Shown here: positions 57,809 to 64,000 of the stretch, in pieces
Layout of the letters: each line of letters begins with the position of its first letter
Position numbering within the stretch: the stretch's first letter is position 1
NCBI RefSeq assembly: GCF_015624505.1
Contig: NZ_CP061379.1
Location: forward strand, 310,001-374,000
Source of the DNA: Bradyrhizobium commune
Lineage (GTDB): Bacteria; Pseudomonadota; Alphaproteobacteria; Rhizobiales; Xanthobacteraceae
Direction of reading: 5' to 3'
Length of the DNA: 64,000 nt
Translations under genes and position numbers: made by a program
Notes under the pieces: model-generated
What the model saw: the letters and a program-made list of their open reading frames with translations, nothing else
Databases searched by the model: none
What the model was told of the DNA's origin: nothing

Positions 57809-58513
57809 CTACTGCGCCGGCTTGATCGCCCAGCTCACATTCACCGTGACCGACAGCGTTTCCTCGCCCGGCGCAACGGCGGCGGGCGCAGCGGCCATTG
57901 GAGCTACGGCCATGCGGCTCTTGAACAGCGGCATCGGAGCGCCACCTTCGGAGACGCTCAGCGGCGCACCCAGCGTGACGCCGGTGGCCTTGGCGTAGAT
58001 CTCGGCCTTGCGGCGGGCATCGGCCACCGCCTGCTCGCGCGCATCGTCGAGCAGCTTTGAGGCCTGCGTCACCTCGAAGGAGATGTTGCCGATATCGTTG
58101 GCACCGGCGCTGACCAGCGTGTCGATGATGCCAGCCACTTTCGTCACGTCGCGAATCTTGACGGTGACCCGGTTGGAGGCGCGGAAGCCGACCACGGGCG
58201 AGGCGCCGGTGGATTTGTTCTGGCCGTATTGCGGCTGCAACGACAGCCGCGAGGTCTGATAGTCCTTCTCGACGATGCCGGCGCCCTTCAGCGCCAGCAG
58301 CACCTTGCCCATCGCGGCGTTGTTGGCGTCTGACGCTTCCTTCGCCGTCTTGGCGTCGTTGGCGACGCCCGCGTCGATCTGCGCGAGATCGGGCGCCGCC
58401 GAGACAGTCGCCTCACCGCTCACCGAAATCGCGGACGGAAAATCCTCGGCGAGCGCCGGCCTCGCCGAGAGCGCGGCAGCCAACACGGCGGTGAGAGCAA
58501 CAAGCGTCTTCAT
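57809..58513 (-). CDS. Exported SIMPL-domain protein
   Basis: 234 residues from the ATG at 58513; a GTG three codons earlier is possible. A signal peptide (about 1-22, ending PALAED) precedes a SIMPL/DUF541 domain, which opens AISVSGEATVSAAPDLAQIDAGV, contains KDYQTSRLSLQPQY, and has a Lys/Arg-rich ADARRKAEIYAKATGV helix. SIMPL proteins are periplasmic or outer-membrane and linked to oxidative stress (family knowledge). It lies 5 bp after the stop of the GyrI-like gene, so the two form an operon. Confidence 0.88.
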   Translation of the reverse strand: MKTLVALTAVLAAALSARPALAEDFPSAISVSGEATVSAAPDLAQIDAGVANDAKTAKEASDANNAAMGKVLLALKGAGIVEKDYQTSRLSLQPQYGQNKSTGASPVVGFRASNRVTVKIRDVTKVAGIIDTLVSAGANDIGNISFEVTQASKLLDDAREQAVADARRKAEIYAKATGVTLGAPLSVSEGGAPMPLFKSRMAVAPMAAAPAAVAPGEETLSVTVNVSWAIKPAQ

Positions 58514-58518
58514 CAATC

Positions 58519-59286
58519 TCACTTCAGCGGCACGAACACGTTGATCACGAGCTTATCCTCGGCCGTCTTCAGGGGATCGGTGAGGTACTCCTCAATGAAA
58601 GTGTCCTTGGCTTCGAGCTTCTTGTCGTCGAGGTGATTGGTGATCGCCTCATAGGTGTTGTCCATGTTGTCGTAGGAGCCGCGATGGACGAATTTCAGCG
58701 CCTTGCCCTCCGGCGATTTGCCGATGCTCATGTCCTTGGACAGATTTTTCGGATCCTGCTCGACCGGGATCTCGGCGAGGAAGGTGAAGCCCGTGTCATC
58801 GGTCGAGGTGTAGACGATCATGGAATTGCCGGCGTGCTTGATGCCCTGCTTGTCCAGCAGCGCGTTGAGCGCCTTGAAGGCATCAACCAGCGTGTCGAAG
58901 GCGGAATCCCAATTGGCGGTGCCCTTGACCATCACCACTTTCTTGGCCTCGAGCATGGTCTCCAGGCCGAAGGGATCGGCGGTCTGCACCGGGGCAGGCG
59001 TCGTGGCCGCGGCGGCCGGCGGAGCCGGCGAGGGTGAGGCGCTGGCTGCCGGCGCCGGTGTTGCCGCGGGCGAAGCGCTCGCCGCCGGAGAAGGTGTTGC
59101 CGCAGGAACAGGCGAGGCGCTCGCGGCCGGCGAGGGCGATGCCGACGGCGCAGGACTTGTCGGAGAAGGGCTCACTGATGCGGCCGGGGCCGGGCTAGGC
59201 GTCTGCGCCAGAGCGCCGGACAAGCCAAACGACAAGGCCGCTGCCGGGATCAGCGCGGCCAAAGTGAGACGACAAAGGTGATTCAT
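58519..59286 (-). CDS. Exported GyrI-like/SOUL-type domain protein with an Ala/Pro/Ser-rich linker
   Basis: 255 residues from the ATG at 59286 (GGGGAGAA upstream). A signal peptide (about 1-27, ending GALAQ) is followed by about 70 residues of Ser/Pro/Ala repeats (SPSPAASASP and ATPAPAAS). The C-terminal GyrI-like effector-binding domain (about 105-255) has GLETMLEAKKVVMVKG, NLSKDMSIGKSPEGKALKFVHRGSYDNMDNTYEAI and VFVPLK. It may bind a small molecule in the periplasm. It is co-transcribed with the SIMPL gene; three direct repeats lie upstream. Confidence 0.82.
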   Translation of the reverse strand: MNHLCRLTLAALIPAAALSFGLSGALAQTPSPAPAASVSPSPTSPAPSASPSPAASASPVPAATPSPAASASPAATPAPAASASPSPAPPAAAATTPAPVQTADPFGLETMLEAKKVVMVKGTANWDSAFDTLVDAFKALNALLDKQGIKHAGNSMIVYTSTDDTGFTFLAEIPVEQDPKNLSKDMSIGKSPEGKALKFVHRGSYDNMDNTYEAITNHLDDKKLEAKDTFIEEYLTDPLKTAEDKLVINVFVPLK

Positions 59287-59310
59287 TCTATTCTCCCCGA
59301 GGCCCTGGTC

Positions 59311-59358
59311 TATCAAGGCCTTAATTCATCAAGACCTTACTCACCAAGGCCTTAAACC
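59311..59358. repeat. Three imperfect direct repeats (15-16 bp spacing) upstream of the GyrI-like gene
   Basis: On the plus strand TATCAAGGCCTTAATT, CATCAAGACCTTACTC and ACCAAGGCCTTAAACC share CAAGRCCTTA with 16 and then 15 bp between successive CCTTA cores. A fourth, degenerate copy (GAGGCCCTGG) may lie at 59299-59308. The array ends 25 bp before the ATG of the GyrI-like gene, a layout like that at 22460-22539. Confidence 0.75.
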
Positions 59359-59520
59359 GGCCGCGCGTCCCGGTTCGCGCGAACCGCCCCGTTCTAACAC
59401 GCGAGCGCCGAATTCGTCCCATGACAGATGCGTCATGGCGGGCGTCTTGGTGCCGGCGCCAAATCACTGGCCAAGTCGCCAGAGATCGCCATATAAGGCA
59501 GGCGAAATTCAGGAATTTTC

Positions 59521-60396
59521 ATGAGCGCGCTGGCCAATCACGCATTTGCCAAGATGAACGGCATCGGCAACGAGATCGTCGTTGTCGACATGCGCGATTC
59601 TGCCGGCCGGGTCACGCCGGACGACGCGCGCGCGGTGGCCTCTGCGCAAGGCGGCGTGCCCTTCGACCAGCTGATGGTGCTGCAGAAGCCGCGGCTCGAC
59701 GGTACCGAGGCTTTCATCAAGATCTACAACAGCGACGGCTCGGAAGCCGGCGCCTGCGGCAACGGCATGCGCTGCGTGGTGCGGCGTATCTTCGAGAAGA
59801 CCGGCGAGACCGCGGCGACGTTTGAGACCGCCGCCGGCCTGCTCAATGCCTGGCAGGGGCCGGCGCCGGATCTCTACACCGTGGACATGGGTGCGCCGAA
59901 ATTCGGCTGGCAGGACATTCCGCTGGCCGAAGAGTTTCGCGACACCCGCTACATCGAATTGCAGATCGGGCCGATCGACAATCCGATCCTGCATTCGCCG
60001 TCGGTGGTGAGCATGGGCAACCCGCACGCGATCTTCTGGGTCGACGACGTCAATGCCTATGATCTCGGCCGCTTCGGTCCTCTGCTGGAAAACCACCCGA
60101 TCTTCCCCGATCGCGCCAACATCACGCTCGCCCATATCGTCGATCGCGATCACATCACGATGCGTACCTGGGAGCGCGGCGCCGGACTGACCCGGGCTTG
60201 CGGCTCGGCGGCCTGTGCCACGGCGGTCGCGGCGGCTCGGCTCAAGCGCACCGAGCGCAAGGTCGCGATGACGCTGCCCGGCGGCAAGCTCGGCATCGAA
60301 TGGCGCGAGCGCGACGACCATGTGCTGATGACGGGCACGGCGACCTTCGAATATGAGGGCACGTTCGATCCGGCGCTGTTCGCGCCGGTCGGCTGA
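59521..60396 (+). CDS. dapF: Diaminopimelate epimerase
   Basis: 291 residues. DapF converts LL- to meso-diaminopimelate for lysine and peptidoglycan. The two catalytic cysteines lie in [10 protein letters not shown] (C79) and [26 protein letters not shown] at the start and MGNPHAIFW in the middle are family features. Its stop shares a base with the ATG of mtaB (60394-60398, TGATG), so the two are coupled, the common dapF-mtaB arrangement of alphaproteobacteria. Confidence 0.97.
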   Translation: MSALANHAFAKMNGIGNEIVVVDMRDSAGRVTPDDARAVASAQGGVPFDQLMVLQKPRLDGTEAFIKIYNSDGSEAGACGNGMRCVVRRIFEKTGETAATFETAAGLLNAWQGPAPDLYTVDMGAPKFGWQDIPLAEEFRDTRYIELQIGPIDNPILHSPSVVSMGNPHAIFWVDDVNAYDLGRFGPLLENHPIFPDRANITLAHIVDRDHITMRTWERGAGLTRACGSAACATAVAAARLKRTERKVAMTLPGGKLGIEWRERDDHVLMTGTATFEYEGTFDPALFAPVG

Positions 60397-61649
60397 TGGG
60401 CGTCGAGGTCCTGACCTTCGGCTGCCGCCTCAATGCCTTCGAGGCCGAGGTGATTCGCCGCGAGGCCGAGGGCGCGGGACTTTCCGACACCATCGTCGTC
60501 AACAGCTGCGCCGTCACCAACGAGGCGGTGGCGCAGGCGCGGCAGTCGATCCGCAAGCTGAAGCGCGAGCGGCCGAGCGCACGCATTGTCGTCACCGGCT
60601 GCGCGGCGCAGACGCAAAGCGAGATGTTTGCTGGTATGGCCGAGGTCGACCGCGTCGTCGGCAATGACGACAAGATGCGCGCTTCCGCATGGCGCGAGGC
60701 GCGCGATGCGTTCGACATCGACGCCAGCGAGAAGATCGCCGTCAGCGACATCATGGCGGTGAAGGAGATGGCGCCGCATCTGATCGACGGCTTTGCGAGC
60801 GGCCTGCCGCGGGTGTTCGTGCAGGTGCAGAACGGCTGCGACCATCGCTGCACCTTCTGCATCATCCCGTTCGGCCGCGGCAATTCGCGCTCGGCGCCGA
60901 TGGGCGCGGTGGTCGATCAGGTGCGGACGCTGGTCGAGCGCGGCCATGCCGAGATCGTGCTGACAGGCGTCGATCTCACCAGCTACGGCGCCGATCTTCC
61001 GGGTGCGCCAAAGCTCGGCATGCTGACCAAGCAGGTTTTGCGGCATGTGCCGGAGCTGAAGCGGCTGCGCATCTCCTCGATCGATTCGATCGAGGCGGAT
61101 GCCGACCTGCTCGATGTCATCGCGGACGATGCGCGGCTGATGCCGCATCTGCATCTGTCGCTGCAATCCGGCGACGACATGATTCTGAAGCGCATGAAGC
61201 GGCGGCATTCGCGGCAGGATGCGATCGCGTTCTGCAATCAGGTGCGCCGCCTGCGCCCGGATGTTGCTTTCGGCGCCGACATCATCGCGGGCTTCCCGAC
61301 CGAGACGGAGGAGATGTTCTCGCGTTCGGTCGATCTGGTCGAGGCGTGCGGTCTCACCTTCCTGCACGTCTTCCCCTATTCGCCCCGCCCCGGCACGCCG
61401 GCAGCGCGGATGCCGCAGGTTGCGGGCGGCGAGATCAAGGCGCGCGCGAAGCGGCTGCGTGCGGCTGGAGAGGTGGCGCTGCGCCAGCGACTTCAAGCCG
61501 AAATCGGTGCGACGCGCGAGGTGCTGATCGAGAGTGAGATGCAGGGGCGTACGGAGCACTATCTGCCAGTGGCGATTGCGGGCGAGCGTGTGGGAAGCGT
61601 TGTGTCGATGACGATCAGCGGCAGCGATGGCGAGCGGCTAACCCAATAA
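60396..61649 (+). CDS. mtaB: tRNA t6A37 methylthiotransferase MtaB
   Basis: 417 residues. MtaB makes ms2t6A at position 37 of tRNAs. The N-terminal MTTase domain has cysteines C10 (FGCRLNAFE), C38 (NSCAVTNEA) and C69 (TGCAAQ) for one cluster. The radical SAM motif NGCDHRCTFCIIPFGRG (about 146-160) binds the second. A TRAM-like C-terminal region follows (about 350-410). The start overlaps the dapF stop. Confidence 0.95.
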   Translation: MGVEVLTFGCRLNAFEAEVIRREAEGAGLSDTIVVNSCAVTNEAVAQARQSIRKLKRERPSARIVVTGCAAQTQSEMFAGMAEVDRVVGNDDKMRASAWREARDAFDIDASEKIAVSDIMAVKEMAPHLIDGFASGLPRVFVQVQNGCDHRCTFCIIPFGRGNSRSAPMGAVVDQVRTLVERGHAEIVLTGVDLTSYGADLPGAPKLGMLTKQVLRHVPELKRLRISSIDSIEADADLLDVIADDARLMPHLHLSLQSGDDMILKRMKRRHSRQDAIAFCNQVRRLRPDVAFGADIIAGFPTETEEMFSRSVDLVEACGLTFLHVFPYSPRPGTPAARMPQVAGGEIKARAKRLRAAGEVALRQRLQAEIGATREVLIESEMQGRTEHYLPVAIAGERVGSVVSMTISGSDGERLTQ

Positions 61650-61655
61650 TCAGTT

Positions 61656-61794
61656 GTCGTCCCGGCGAAGGCCGGGACCCATACCGCGTGATCTATCGAT
61701 GATGCGCGATGCTTGTCCCAACGAAGCAGAGCAACTCACAGCCGTCGCCAAACTGCTCCCTGTGGTTATGGGTCCCGGCCTTCGCCGGGACGAC
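61656..61794. repeat. Palindromic repeat, GTCGTCCCGG family, copy 6
   Basis: GTCGTCCCGGCGAAGGCCGG at the left and CCGGCCTTCGCCGGGACGAC at the right, with CATACCGCG and CTCCCTGTGGTTATGG inside and the CGCCAAACTG element in the middle. Between the convergent mtaB and DUF2336 genes. Confidence 0.85.
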
Positions 61795-61834
61795 ACCGAA
61801 GGGGTGGAAGCGGAGTGCTTAAGTCGCGAACAGC

Positions 61835-62944
61835 CTACGAAGCCCGCACCTGCCAGAACCGCAGCGTCCGCCGCGCATTGTCCGGTGTCATGCGGGCGTA
61901 GTGCCCCTGCGCTCTTGCAAGGTCGGCCGGCTTCATCGCGCCGGTGGCAAAGCGGCTTTCGAGCACGGCGGTGGTGGTTTCCCAGCTGAGCTGTGCGGCC
62001 TTGCACGGCACCAGCAGGCCGTCTTCGCGCAGGCTCTGCATCAGCGGACGAATCACCTCGACCGTCGAGCCGGACAGCGCCGCCAGGGCGGCGACGGCCT
62101 CTTCATAGCGCCGCTGCCGGGCGAAATTGAGCAGTGTCGCCTCGTTGAGCTGGCCGGTCGCCTTGAGATTTCCGATCGCCCGCTTGGCGCCCTCGAAATC
62201 GCGGACGCCTGACATCTCGCGCTCGACGCCGACGGTGACGGCTGCGATGGCGCTGTGGATCTCCTCGAACAGATCCGGCGGCGCGCGCGACAACAGCCGC
62301 GTGCGAACCACATCCGTCGCCGAGCGCAGCAATTGCCGGCGCAGCTCCGAGGGGAGGTCGAGGCGGACGCCCACGCTGACGGCGAGTTCGGGATCGGACT
62401 CGGACTGCCCGACGATGATGGCAAATCCGTTGCCCGAGACGCGCGCGCCGGGATTGGCGGCGAGGCGCCGGCTGACGCTCGGATAGCGGCGCGCCAGCAG
62501 CGCGTCGGTGACGATCTCCTTCAGCCACCAGCGGCCGGCGACCGCGAGCAGATGCGGCTCGCCCTTGGATGAGGCGATCTTGACCAGCTCGCCATCGTCG
62601 AGGCGGGCGGATTCCTGGAGCACGGGGCCGGCGATGCGGATCTCGTCATTGTTGGCGAGACGACGGATGACGGAGGGCGGCGCCTGCGCGATCGGCGCCA
62701 GCTGGGCGCTGATCTCGGCGAGCGCCACGCGCGCGCCCATGTCGGCGATGGCGCGCAGCTCGATGGTGCCGATCAGGCGCTCGAGCACGTCGTCGAACAG
62801 CGCGATCTGCTCGTCGTTGAAGCTTCCGGCGGAGGACAGGAATAAGTCAGTGACGCGCCGGGCGGTTTCCATGCCCTTTTCCGTCGAGCCGGTCCTGATC
62901 GCGGATTCGACCTCGTCGATGATCGATAGCTCGGCCTTGGACAT
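61835..62944 (-). CDS. DUF2336-family alpha-helical protein
   Basis: 369 residues, almost entirely predicted helix with a HEAT-like look: SAELSIIDEVESAI, VALAEISAQLAPI, VIRRLANNDEIRIAGPVLQES and VSRRLAANPGARVSGNG are family stretches (about 1-180). No catalytic motif, no signal peptide. DUF2336 proteins are common in Rhizobiales, and their function is unknown. Transcribed alone, convergent with mtaB. Confidence 0.88.
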   Translation of the reverse strand: MSKAELSIIDEVESAIRTGSTEKGMETARRVTDLFLSSAGSFNDEQIALFDDVLERLIGTIELRAIADMGARVALAEISAQLAPIAQAPPSVIRRLANNDEIRIAGPVLQESARLDDGELVKIASSKGEPHLLAVAGRWWLKEIVTDALLARRYPSVSRRLAANPGARVSGNGFAIIVGQSESDPELAVSVGVRLDLPSELRRQLLRSATDVVRTRLLSRAPPDLFEEIHSAIAAVTVGVEREMSGVRDFEGAKRAIGNLKATGQLNEATLLNFARQRRYEEAVAALAALSGSTVEVIRPLMQSLREDGLLVPCKAAQLSWETTTAVLESRFATGAMKPADLARAQGHYARMTPDNARRTLRFWQVRAS

Positions 62945-63050
62945 GACGCGCGGCTCGTCCTGAGCGGGTGACGGAAGCTTGTTCTAAGCAACCGCTATCA
63001 TTAGAGGCGAGCACTGAAGGTTTCGTAAACCATGGCACCCGGGCGGGCGC

Positions 63051-63815
63051 TTATTCCCCATTCCACCCGCAAACCCTGAGCCGCTCGTGCATGTGCGGCG
63101 GGGCCGGCGCGACGACGCGGACCGGCTCCTTGTTGCGGGAGATCGGCACCACGATCTCGCGGGAATGCAGGTGCAGAAGCGGCTCGCCGAAGCGCGGGCC
63201 GTTGCCGTAAATGTTATCGCCGAAGATCGGCCAGCCGGTCGCGGCCGAATGCACCCGCAATTGATGGGTCCGGCCGGTGACGGGTTCCATGGCGAGCCAG
63301 GTCAGCCCGTCGCCCCGGCCCATCACCTTCCAGTTGGTGATGGCCTTCTGGCCCTCGGGGTCCGGCTTCTGCCACCAGCCGCGTTCGGCATTGAGCCGGC
63401 CGAGCGGCATATCGATGGTGCCTTCGTCCTCAGTGGGGCCGCCCTCGACCACGGTCCAGTAGGTCTTGCCGATCTTGCCGTGCTTGAAGAGGAGGCCGAG
63501 CGAGGCAGTGGCTTTCCGATGGCGGCCGAGCACGAGGCAGCCGGAGGTGTCCTTGTCCAGCCGATGGGCCAGCACCGGCGGCCGCGGCAGGCCGAAACGG
63601 AGCGCGTCGAACGAGGCTTCCAGATTGGCGCCGCCTTTGGGGCCGCGATGCACCGGCAGGCCGGCCGGCTTGTCGATCACCAGCATCAGCCCGTCGCGAT
63701 GGAGCACGCGCGCCAATATCTCCTCGGCGGTCAATTCGGGAACATCGAGCAATTGCAAGACTTTCGTTTGTGGGCCGGAACGGCTAACACACCACCAGTG
63801 CGGTGGATTTGGCAT
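63051..63815 (-). CDS. RluA-family pseudouridine synthase
   Basis: 254 residues if started at the ATG at 63815; the N-terminus is uncertain because this ATG lies inside a palindrome, and conserved sequence begins only near LQLLDVPELTAEEIL, where a TTG could serve. The catalytic motif HRLDKDTSG has the Asp at D87. VIDKPAGLPVHRG, RLNAERGWW and GRTHQLRVHSAATGWPIFGDNIYG are typical. It isomerises uridine in rRNA or tRNA; the exact target is unclear. No S4 domain is present. Confidence 0.88.
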   Translation of the reverse strand: MPNPPHWWCVSRSGPQTKVLQLLDVPELTAEEILARVLHRDGLMLVIDKPAGLPVHRGPKGGANLEASFDALRFGLPRPPVLAHRLDKDTSGCLVLGRHRKATASLGLLFKHGKIGKTYWTVVEGGPTEDEGTIDMPLGRLNAERGWWQKPDPEGQKAITNWKVMGRGDGLTWLAMEPVTGRTHQLRVHSAATGWPIFGDNIYGNGPRFGEPLLHLHSREIVVPISRNKEPVRVVAPAPPHMHERLRVCGWNGE

Positions 63816-63869
63816 TCGCTCAGCGGCAGCCGCGAAATGCGAAGCGAATGCCAAATCCAGGGCCGCACT
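63797..63869. repeat. Palindromic repeat, AGTGCGG-TGGATTTGGC type
   Basis: AGTGCGGTGGATTTGGCATT with CGCT (63797-63820) pairs with AGCGAATGCCAAATCC AGGGCCGCACT (63843-63869), apart from a short bulge. It covers the likely start region of the RluA-family gene. Confidence 0.75.
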
Positions 63870-63881
63870 GGCAACAATATT

Positions 63882-63961
63882 TTCTCGTGCCGCTCTTCGA
63901 TTTGAAGTTCCTAACCGGACTTGCGGCAAGAGAGTAGGAACTTCAAATCGGCGGCACGAGA
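63882..63961. repeat. Palindromic repeat, TCTCGTGCCGC type, adjacent to the previous one
   Basis: TCTCGTGCCGC then CGATTTGAAGTTCCTA (63883-63914) pair with TAGGAACTTCAAATCG and GCGGCACGAGA (63935-63961). The left arm has four extra bases (TCTT). Only 12 bp separate it from the preceding palindrome, and 3 bp from the ATG of the gene at the window edge. Confidence 0.8.
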
Positions 63962-63964
63962 ACC

Positions 63965-64000
63965 ATGAACGATACCACGTCAGATTCCCCCAAGCTGAGC
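63965..64000 (+). CDS. 5' end of an unidentified gene
   Basis: An ATG at 63965 opens a frame of 12 codons (MNDTTSDSPKLS) to the window edge. The Ser/Thr/Asp-rich beginning resembles many cytoplasmic proteins and identifies none. The start sits 3 bp from a large palindrome whose arm (CGGCACGAGAACC) offers at most a weak ribosome site, so even the start is tentative. Confidence 0.35.
   Translation, partial: MNDTTSDSPKLS

Overview
The window is chromosomal DNA of a high-GC alphaproteobacterium, most probably a Bradyrhizobium or close relative. This rests on gene content (two TAXI-type binding proteins, IalB-like protein, DUF2336 and DUF6455 proteins, the sdhCDAB order, the ffh-rpsP-rimM-trmD-rplS and leuC/leuD/leuB/asd neighbourhood) and on dense GC-rich palindromic repeats of the kind that litter Bradyrhizobium intergenic spaces. 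I saw no rRNA, tRNA, CRISPR array, transposase or prophage gene.

Layout: 1-5 kb holds a gene tail, typA, and a tight three-gene minus-strand operon (Lgt-like membrane protein, Cys-rich radical SAM enzyme, small two-helix membrane protein). 5-12.6 kb holds a Crp/Fnr regulator, a receiver-only response regulator, phoD, two TAXI proteins, phhB, a DUF1232 protein and a Sel1-like membrane protein. 13-20 kb holds a quinone oxidoreductase, a DECR-like SDR, an IalB-like protein, rlmN, a PAP2 phosphatase and argG. 20-26 kb holds a proline-rich OmpA protein, a small proline-rich ORF, a VOC remnant joined to an FkbM methyltransferase, and a hybrid sensor kinase. 26.5-30 kb is sdhCDAB. 30-37.4 kb holds a LysR regulator, a TauE/SafE permease, a malonyl-CoA synthetase with a divergent SDR, and a fasciclin / cytochrome b / molybdoenzyme group. 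37-48.5 kb holds an MFS transporter, leuB, a hexapeptide acyltransferase, asd, a beta-carbonic anhydrase, a CitE-like lyase, a 2OG-Fe(II) oxygenase-like protein, a DUF6455 protein, a glycosyltransferase, leuD and a minimal zincin. 48.5-50.6 kb is a run of tiny, mostly exported proteins. 50.6-56.3 kb is leuC followed by the ribosome/SRP block. 56.5-64 kb holds an exported NAPE-PLD-like hydrolase, a SIMPL/GyrI-like exported pair, dapF-mtaB, a DUF2336 protein and an RluA-type synthase.

Functionally the window covers leucine, lysine/aspartate-family and arginine biosynthesis, respiratory complex II, translation and tRNA/rRNA modification, and envelope proteins. The most promising lead is the Lgt-like / radical SAM / small membrane protein operon: the radical SAM protein has the cysteine layout I associate with the MJ0619/Tes group, which includes archaeal tetraether lipid synthase, and it sits with a lipid-transferase-like partner. 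A second lead is a pair of unrelated low-complexity exported-protein genes, each with direct repeats of about 16 bp ending roughly 25 bp before its start codon.
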